Positions 8,045-13,850 of a stretch of DNA of 21,427 nucleotides are shown here, piece by piece; positions within the stretch are counted from its first letter, which is position 1; each line of letters begins with the position of its first letter. Source of the stretch: Tannerellaceae bacterium (lineage in GTDB: Bacteria; Bacteroidota; Bacteroidia; Bacteroidales; Tannerellaceae); the NCBI GenBank assembly GCA_031279915.1, contig JAITHO010000065.1, forward strand, positions 1 through 21,427, read 5' to 3'. A model generated the notes under the pieces. The model had not been told where the DNA came from. It ran no database searches and worked only from the letters and a program-made list of their open reading frames with translations. The translations under genes and the position numbers were made by a program.

Positions 8045-9580
8045 ATGGAGGATCACACAACTCATCCTAAAGAAAATAACCGGCTGATAGCCCGCAATGC
8101 AACGGCGCTTTATGTGCGAACGCTTGTTGTGATGCTTGCTTCGCTTTATACGTCGCGGCTTGTGCTGAATATTCTCGGAATCGTGGATTTCGGGGTGTAT
8201 GAGGTTGTGGGCAGCGTGGTGACGTTTTTTTCGTTCATTAATTTGGCGATGACGGCTGCTACGCAGCGTTATCTCAACTTTGAGCTTGGTCGCCGTACGG
8301 TGGGGAGCTTGCGAACGGTGTTTGGCGTGAGCATGGCGATTCATTGTGCGATTGGGCTGATAATATTGCTGGTGGGCGAAACGGTTGGGCTGTGGTTCTT
8401 GCAGCACAAGATTGTGATTCCGGAGGGGCGATTCGAGGTGGTGTTCTGGGTGTATCAGATTTCGCTGGCGGCGTCGGTGGTTGGCTTCGTTACGGTGCCT
8501 TATAATGCGGCTATCATTGCTCGCGAAAAGATGAGCGTGTTTGCATGGATTTCCATATTTGAGGCTGGAGGCAGGTTGCTGGGGGCTTGGGGGCTGACGT
8601 TTGTTGCGGCCGATAAGCTGCTGATGTATGCGATCTTCGTGTGCGCCGTTCAGGTTGCTACGCGGCTGCTGTATGTGGTTTATTGCCGGCTGAACTTTGA
8701 GGAGACTCGGGCGCTGTTTGCGCGCAACTCTGCTCTCTCGCGCGAGATGCTGGTTTTTTGCGGCTGGAATTTGTTTGGCAATGTGGCTCATGTTTGTCTT
8801 AATTATGGGCCGAGCATATTGCTTAACATGTTCTTCACGCCGGCGGTGAATGCGGCTAAAGGGATAAGCGCGCAGGTGCAGATGGCTGTCGGGAATTTTT
8901 GCCACAATTTTCAGGTGGCTATCAATCCTCAGATGGTGAAAAGTTATGCTGCGGGGAATCTTGATTATACTCGCAGGCTGATATTCTTGGGCTCGCGGCT
9001 GTCGTTTTATTTGGTGATGCTGCTTTCGTTGCCTATAATTATGGAGACGGATATTATTCTGAGGCTATGGCTTAAGCAGGTTCCGGAGTATACGGCTTTG
9101 TTTGTGCAGCTGTCGATGGTTGTTTCGCTGTTTCAGGCTATGGCTAATCCGCTTGTGATGGCTAATGCGGCGACGGGCAACGTGAGGCTGCTGATGTCGA
9201 CGGTGGGGCTGATGTTTTGGATGGTGATACCGCTCTCGTACCTGGGGCTGAAGCTCGGAGGCAGTCCGCCTACGGTTTTCTGGGTGCATATAGGGCTGCT
9301 GGCGGTGGCGCATCTGGTTCGGATAAAGATCGTGGGGAGGCAGCTCGGATTCTCGATCTCCGCTTATTGCCGATCTACTTTGCTGCGCCCTGCCGTGGTG
9401 ACGGCTCTCTGCTGGATTCTTCCATATATGGCGGTGCAGTTGCTGCCCTCGTCGTTTGTGCGGCTATGCATTACGACGGCTATTTGCGTGCTGTCGGTGC
9501 TGTCGATCTCATGGTTTGCAGGGATGGCCCGTAGAGAGAGAATACAGATTCTGAATATGTTTATAAATAAAAAGAAGTAA
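8045..9580 (+). CDS. Wzx-type polysaccharide flippase
   Basis: The protein has about 511 residues and many hydrophobic helices (roughly 12-14). The N-terminal RNATALYVRTLVVMLASLYTSR region, with the early conserved segment ILGIVDFGVYEVVGSVV, is typical of MOP/MVF-superfamily exporters that move lipid-linked oligosaccharide across the inner membrane. The frame is open from a TTG at 8012, but that codon lies inside the promoter -7 box, so ATG 8045 is preferred. The stop overlaps the next start by one base (TAATG). The coding strand is strongly G+T rich, with many codons ending in G, unlike the C/A-rich glycan genes after 10400. The transport role is secure; the transported glycan is inferred from the neighbours. 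Confidence 0.9.
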   Translation: MEDHTTHPKENNRLIARNATALYVRTLVVMLASLYTSRLVLNILGIVDFGVYEVVGSVVTFFSFINLAMTAATQRYLNFELGRRTVGSLRTVFGVSMAIHCAIGLIILLVGETVGLWFLQHKIVIPEGRFEVVFWVYQISLAASVVGFVTVPYNAAIIAREKMSVFAWISIFEAGGRLLGAWGLTFVAADKLLMYAIFVCAVQVATRLLYVVYCRLNFEETRALFARNSALSREMLVFCGWNLFGNVAHVCLNYGPSILLNMFFTPAVNAAKGISAQVQMAVGNFCHNFQVAINPQMVKSYAAGNLDYTRRLIFLGSRLSFYLVMLLSLPIIMETDIILRLWLKQVPEYTALFVQLSMVVSLFQAMANPLVMANAATGNVRLLMSTVGLMFWMVIPLSYLGLKLGGSPPTVFWVHIGLLAVAHLVRIKIVGRQLGFSISAYCRSTLLRPAVVTALCWILPYMAVQLLPSSFVRLCITTAICVLSVLSISWFAGMARRERIQILNMFINKKK

Positions 9581-10407
9581 TGAATATCGAAAGGCTGAAA
9601 CGACTTTTCCACAACACTAAGCTCTACTTCATCAACTGGAGGGGCGAGCTTCGTATCAATCTGCTGAAAACAATATGGTATAACTTCCGCTGCCTACCTT
9701 TTGGACAGGCTTGCAGGCTTCCGCTTAGGATTCACTGCAAGGTCAAGGTATATAAGATGGGGAAGATTCGCATCGAAGGCGAGGTCACTCCCGCAATGAT
9801 AATCATTGGCGGCTATAACCTGAAGGGACAGGGCTACACCAAGATACTGAACCGTGGCGAGATAGTGTTTCGCGGAAAGCTCATCCTCGGCGGCGGCTGC
9901 ATTATCGAGAACTCAGGGCAGATCATCTTCGAAGGCGAGACACTCATTACCGAGTGCGTCACCTTCCTGATTCAGCGCCGGCTCCATGTTGGCGCTTATG
10001 GCCGCATAGGTTTTTACAGCACGATTATGGATACCGATTATCATTACATGATCAACATAAATACCGGAGAGGTGCGGGAAAACTGCCGCGAGATTGTGAT
10101 CGGCCCATACAATTGGATTGGCGGACGAACGATAGTGAAGAAGGGCGTTCGAACCCCGGCCTACACCATCGTGGCATCCGGATCTATGCTTACCAAAGAT
10201 TACACCGCAACCGTCGAACCCTTCAGCACGCTCGCCGGAGCCCCAGCTAAATTTATTGCCACCGGGTGGCGACGCATTTATAATCTCACCGAAGAAAAAC
10301 GACTGAACCAATATTTCCGACAAAGCGGAGCCGAGGCTATCACCATCGACCTCGAAGGGCTCGACCTCGACGCCTTTTGCACCAACGATGCCTTAAAATT
10401 CATTTGA
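9580..10407 (+). CDS. Left-handed beta-helix (hexapeptide) acyltransferase
   Basis: This 275-residue protein probably belongs to the LbetaH O-acetyltransferase group that modifies surface sugars using acetyl-CoA. Residues about 60-225 show the isoleucine/valine-rich turns of a beta-helix, with D151-T-D-Y-H155 supplying the likely catalytic His, then IGPYNWIGGRTIVKKGV and the closing ASGSMLTKDY ... LAGAPAKFI typical of the family. A basic N-terminal segment (1-55) and a C-terminal tail of about 45 residues flank it. It is coupled to the flippase by a 1-base overlap. Another acyl donor or acceptor is possible. Confidence 0.85.
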   Translation: MNIERLKRLFHNTKLYFINWRGELRINLLKTIWYNFRCLPFGQACRLPLRIHCKVKVYKMGKIRIEGEVTPAMIIIGGYNLKGQGYTKILNRGEIVFRGKLILGGGCIIENSGQIIFEGETLITECVTFLIQRRLHVGAYGRIGFYSTIMDTDYHYMININTGEVRENCREIVIGPYNWIGGRTIVKKGVRTPAYTIVASGSMLTKDYTATVEPFSTLAGAPAKFIATGWRRIYNLTEEKRLNQYFRQSGAEAITIDLEGLDLDAFCTNDALKFI

Positions 10408-10438
10408 AATAATTACTCTACATACATATACTTATTAC

Positions 10439-11161
10439 ATGCAACTCTACTCAAAATTCACAGCCGCCCTGCTCACTGCCCTCCTCTCGCTCGCCAGCCT
10501 GCCGGGATGCAGCGACTTTGCCGACTTTCCGCACTACGACGGACGGCTCAAAGTGGGAGTTTTCGGCGGATCAATATCCGCCAGGCAAGAATCCGAAGAA
10601 GCTAAGCACATTTGGCAGGCCTACGTGGGCAACATCAACGTGGTTTCTTGCGGAATTGAAGGCGCCGGATTCAGCTCAATCTCTCACGAAGAGAACATCC
10701 CGGTACAAATTGCCCGCGCCCCGGTATTCGACGTTTATATCCTATGGGCCTCGAGCAACGACGTGCTACGCAGCCCCCTCGGACTAACCGGCGGCCAAGT
10801 TGACAGCACCCAAGACGGCGGCATCATCAAGAGCATACGCCTCATCAAGCGTAAGAACAGGGATGCCCTCATACTGTTTTTCACCTCCTTGCCACGCTTC
10901 GACAGCCCCGCAGTTCGCCACAAGATGGAGAGCTACGTGGACGACCAGATAGACATCTGCGAACGAAACAACATTCCGTACCTCGACCTCTTTCGCCTCT
11001 GCGGATTCGATTCGAGCAACTTCCAGCCATACTACCTCCCCGACCGCGTCCACGTGAGCTCCGAAGGATACAAGCAAATTGGCTACCTGCAAATGGAGTT
11101 TATTCGCGACAACATAAGCAAATATCCGGGCAACTCACGCATGCGGCGCAGCCATCCTTAG
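10439..11161 (+). CDS. SGNH/GDSL-type hydrolase lipoprotein
   Basis: This 240-residue exported lipoprotein has an N-terminal signal peptide ending in the lipobox L21-P-G-C24; C24 is followed by SDFAD, acidic residues of the kind linked to surface display in Bacteroidota. The mature part fits the SGNH fold: block I G43-G-S45 with Ser45 as candidate nucleophile, Gly72/Gly75, N107-D108 in WASSND, and D202-R-V-H205 for the acid/base pair. Such enzymes remove or transfer acyl groups on sugars. It lies 31 bases after the acyltransferase, suggesting paired O-acyl addition and removal on the same glycan; that link is inference. It is the last gene before the 11162-11694 repeat region. Confidence 0.82.
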   Translation: MQLYSKFTAALLTALLSLASLPGCSDFADFPHYDGRLKVGVFGGSISARQESEEAKHIWQAYVGNINVVSCGIEGAGFSSISHEENIPVQIARAPVFDVYILWASSNDVLRSPLGLTGGQVDSTQDGGIIKSIRLIKRKNRDALILFFTSLPRFDSPAVRHKMESYVDDQIDICERNNIPYLDLFRLCGFDSSNFQPYYLPDRVHVSSEGYKQIGYLQMEFIRDNISKYPGNSRMRRSHP

Positions 11162-11169
11162 CGGCAGCC

Positions 11170-11660
11170 TCATTGCGATCATCGCATTTTGCCAAAAAAA
11201 TCGTTTGGAAGCGCTGCGATCATCGCAAAGCTCTCAAATCGCTTTTTTCAGGTCAAGGCTACTGTCAATTTGTCGTTAAAACGTTTTTTTGAGACCGATG
11301 TTAGTGTCAATTTGTCGGTATCTCGAATTTTTTAGGCCACTGCTACTCTCAACTTGCCTTCAAGGCAGATTTCTTAACAGTAATTATCTCCGGAAAAGCA
11401 ATAAAAACGGCCATTTTCGTCCTTGCGATCATCGCATTGCCTCCAAATCGTTTTTTTGAGCATAATGCGATGATCGCAATGGGTTGTGGATATTTTTTGA
11501 GAACAATGCGATGGTAGCAAAGGGCTGGGGAAATTTTTCGGGCTAAATGCGATGGTAGCAAAGGGTCGAGAAGATTTTTCGGGCGAAATGCGATGATAGC
11601 AAAGGGCTGGGGGAATTTTTCGGACAAAATGCGATGGTAGCAAAGCCGCTCGGAATAATT
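11170..11660. repeat. Tandem array B: about twelve decayed 41-42-bp units
   Basis: This array fills the gene-free gap 11162-11694. Palindromic or near-palindromic cores TGCGATCATCGCA / TGCGATGATCGCA lie at 11174, 11215, 11424 and 11466; decayed TGCGATGGTAGCA-type cores lie at 11507, 11548, 11589 and 11630. The last five starts are exactly 41 apart. Between 11258 and about 11423 a second unit type (GTCAATTTGTCG core) repeats with a 42-bp period at 11258, 11300 and 11342, with a weaker unit at about 11384. Many units share an AAATCGTTTTTTTGAG-like or ATTTTTCGGGC-like A/T tract. The four units nearest glf are the most alike. Frames across it shift every unit, so the small open frames on either strand are not genes. 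Confidence 0.88.
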
Positions 11661-11667
11661 ATTTTTG
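11660..11667 (+). promoter_or_regulatory. Candidate -7 box for glf, touching the last array B unit
   Basis: TATTTTTG fits TAnnTTTG exactly and would start transcription near 11673, about 22 bases before the glf ATG. No TTTG is present at -33; that position (about 11632-11640) is occupied by the last repeat core, TGCGATGGTAGCA at 11630-11642. A protein bound to the repeat could therefore affect this promoter directly. Confidence 0.45.
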
Positions 11668-11694
11668 AATCCATAACTCATAATTCATATTCGA

Positions 11695-12795
11695 ATGAAA
11701 ACATACGACTATCTCATCGTTGGATCAGGCCTCTTCGGCCTCACCTTCGCACGGCTAGCGCTGGATGCAGGCAAGCGATGCCTCGTTATCGACAAACGGC
11801 CTCACACCGGCGGCAACATTTATTGCCATGAAACCGTGGGAATCAATGTTCACGCCTACGGGCCGCACATATTCCATACCTCCAACCGCAAGGTTTGGAA
11901 TTTCGTCAGCGCGCTCGCAGAATTTAACCGATACACCAATTCGCCTGTGGCTATCTACAAAGGGAGGCTATTCAATCTCCCCTTCAACATGAATACCTTT
12001 CACGCCCTTTGGGGAGTGAAAACCCCAGCCGAAGCTCGCGCCAAAATCAACGAGCAGCGACTGGCCGCCGGCATCGCAGAGCCACGCAACCTCGAAGAGC
12101 AAGCCATATTCCTCGTGGGCCGCGACATCTACGAGATCCTCATAAAAGAATACACCGAGAAGCAATGGGGACGAAAATGCAGCGAGCTGCCGGCATTTAT
12201 CATCCGTAGGCTGCCCGTTCGCTTCACCTTCGACAACAACTACTTCAACGACCCCTTCCAGGGAGTGCCCATCGGAGGATACAACCGACTGGTCGACGCA
12301 CTGCTTAGCGGAATCGAATGTCGCTGCAACACCGACTTCTTCAGCAACCGACCATACTTCGAAAGCATTGCCGAGCGGATAGTCTTCACCGGCAAAATCG
12401 ACGAATACTACGGATATAGATTCGGACGCCTCGCATACCGTAGCCTGAGGTTTGAAACCGAAACTCTCGATACCGATAACTTCCAGGGAAACGCCATCGT
12501 TAACTATACATCGGCCGACACGCCCTACACGCGCATCATCGAACACAAACACTTCGAATTTGGCGCCCAGCCCCTCACCGTCATCTCCCGCGAATATTCC
12601 TCCGAATGGACCGAAGGAGCCGAAGCCTTCTATCCCGTCAACGACGAAAAAAACAATGCGCTCTACGGCCAATATCGCGAGCTCGCCCTGCGCGAATCCA
12701 AGCTCATCTTCGGAGGTCGCCTGGCCGAATACAAATACTACGACATGGACAAAGTGATAGAAAGCGCCATGCAAGCCCATCAACAATATGCCTAA
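11695..12795 (+). CDS. glf: UDP-galactopyranose mutase
   Basis: This cytosolic flavoenzyme interconverts UDP-galactopyranose and UDP-galactofuranose, supplying the activated Galf donor. The 366-residue protein has the FAD-binding G10-S-G-L-F-G15 Rossmann motif and GGN, then Y55GPHIFHT62 that is characteristic of the family, FNLPFNM, KEYTEKQWG and the C-terminal RELALRESKLIFGGRLAEYKYYDMD, in which the arginine and glycines contact substrate and flavin. It is complete. The next gene starts 8 bases before its stop and is a galactofuranosyltransferase-like enzyme that would use its product. Confidence 0.97.
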   Translation: MKTYDYLIVGSGLFGLTFARLALDAGKRCLVIDKRPHTGGNIYCHETVGINVHAYGPHIFHTSNRKVWNFVSALAEFNRYTNSPVAIYKGRLFNLPFNMNTFHALWGVKTPAEARAKINEQRLAAGIAEPRNLEEQAIFLVGRDIYEILIKEYTEKQWGRKCSELPAFIIRRLPVRFTFDNNYFNDPFQGVPIGGYNRLVDALLSGIECRCNTDFFSNRPYFESIAERIVFTGKIDEYYGYRFGRLAYRSLRFETETLDTDNFQGNAIVNYTSADTPYTRIIEHKHFEFGAQPLTVISREYSSEWTEGAEAFYPVNDEKNNALYGQYRELALRESKLIFGGRLAEYKYYDMDKVIESAMQAHQQYA

Positions 12796-13807
12796 ATACG
12801 AAATCAATACCTGGGGCGAGCTCTACAAAAATCGCCGCAACGCAGGCTTCAAAGCTCCCAGCGATGCCGACGAAATCTACCGTCGCAACGGCTTCCGCAT
12901 CATCCGCCTTCCGAACTTTGCAGGGCTCGACCGCCTTAGGGTAGGGAAGATAATCCGCTGGATATACTCCGGCAGCCTCGCCTTCCGCTTCAGGGCAGGC
13001 AACGAGGTGCACGTTCAGCTCACCGGCTCGCGTATGGCAACGCGCATAGTTGGCGGCCTACGGAAGCGCGGCCTGCGGATCACGCTGCTCGTTCACGACG
13101 TAGCCTTCCTGCGATCCGGAATCGATCCGGCAGGCGAAATCGCCCTCTATAACTCAGCCGACGAGCTCATCGTTCACAGCCAGGCCATGGCCGACGAGCT
13201 GCATCGCCGGGGCGTAGGCGTCCCGATGCGCATCCTCACCCTCTTCGACTATCTGTCAGACGATAGCGAAATCTATCGCGAGCCCAACATACGATCCCTG
13301 GTCTTTGCCGGCAATCTCCAGAAATCAGGCTTCCTTACCAGCCTCATCAGCGAAGCCTCAGCATGGAACGTCGACCTCCATCTCTACGGCGCCTCATGCC
13401 CATCCATCCCATCCGACCCATCCATCCATCCCCGCCTGCACTACGAAGGCGCCTTCAGTCCCGACAACATTTCCGCAATCAAAGGCGCATGGGGTTTGGT
13501 TTGGGACGGCGATAGCCCCGACAACTGCGATCCCTACCTTATATATAATGCCCCCCACAAGCTCTCGCTATACCTTGCCGCCGAAAAGCCCCTCATCGTA
13601 TGGCGCCGCTCTGCCCTTAGCCACTTCGTATCCGCCAACCGCCTCGGCATAGCAGTCGATAGCCTTCGCGACATCCCCGTCCTCCTCTCGCAAATCACCC
13701 CCGCAAGCTACATAGACTATGCCGCCCACGTCGCCGAAGTAGCCGCCAAAGTACGCCAAGGCCATTTCCTGAGCGCCATCCTGCATCCCCCATCTCCCAA
13801 CCCCTGA
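12788..13807 (+). CDS. Galactofuranosyltransferase-like glycosyltransferase
   Basis: This 339-residue protein resembles the cytosolic beta-1,6-galactofuranosyltransferase group (WbbI-like). LLVHDVAFLR lies in the N-terminal domain. The C-terminal half contains LVFAGNLQKSGF, HYEGAFSPD, KGAWGLVWDGDS, YNAPHKLSLYLAAEKPLIVW and the closing NRLGIAV, the nucleotide-sugar-binding region of GT-B enzymes. The gene overlaps glf by 8 bases, so donor synthesis and use are translationally coupled; this supports UDP-Galf as donor. A run of CATCC-like repeats at 13400-13433 encodes the PSIPSDPSIHP loop. The acceptor sugar is unknown. Confidence 0.82.
   Translation: MPKYEINTWGELYKNRRNAGFKAPSDADEIYRRNGFRIIRLPNFAGLDRLRVGKIIRWIYSGSLAFRFRAGNEVHVQLTGSRMATRIVGGLRKRGLRITLLVHDVAFLRSGIDPAGEIALYNSADELIVHSQAMADELHRRGVGVPMRILTLFDYLSDDSEIYREPNIRSLVFAGNLQKSGFLTSLISEASAWNVDLHLYGASCPSIPSDPSIHPRLHYEGAFSPDNISAIKGAWGLVWDGDSPDNCDPYLIYNAPHKLSLYLAAEKPLIVWRRSALSHFVSANRLGIAVDSLRDIPVLLSQITPASYIDYAAHVAEVAAKVRQGHFLSAILHPPSPNP
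13400..13433 (+). repeat. CCATCC/CATC short repeat inside the glycosyltransferase gene
   Basis: A 34-base run made almost entirely of CATC-type tetramers and CCATCC/CATCCC hexamers, interrupted once by GA. It lies in frame in the middle of the GT-B enzyme and encodes a Pro/Ser/Ile-rich loop between two conserved segments. Repeat-copy change by 4 bases would shift the frame. Confidence 0.6.
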
Positions 13808-13815
13808 TATAAGAG

Positions 13816-13838
13816 CCGGCAATTACCGCGACAGCAAA
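13816..13838 (+). repeat. 23-bp direct repeat, upstream copy
   Basis: It matches 16546-16568, inside the 3' part of the restriction-modification gene, at 21 of 23 positions. In one frame this copy reads AGNYRDSK and the downstream copy reads SGNYHDRK. It sits in the 43-bp gap between the glycosyltransferase stop and the restriction-modification start. It may be a leftover of the end of a related gene. Confidence 0.7.
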
Positions 13839-13850
13839 ACAATAATAGCC

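Noticed and set aside
8006..8905. 299-codon open frame on the minus strand opposite the flippase
   Set aside because: Its translation is an Arg/His/Asn-rich string without domains, produced by the G+T-rich codons of the real gene on the other strand.
11349..11681. Open frames on the minus strand through array B, giving repeated CYHRI/AIIA-like peptides
   Set aside because: They are translations of tandem repeats whose 41-base period changes frame every unit; start sites and domains are lacking.
11968..12807. 279-codon minus-strand open frame opposite glf
   Set aside because: Antisense of a clearly identified glf; Val/Gly/Phe-rich with no motif.
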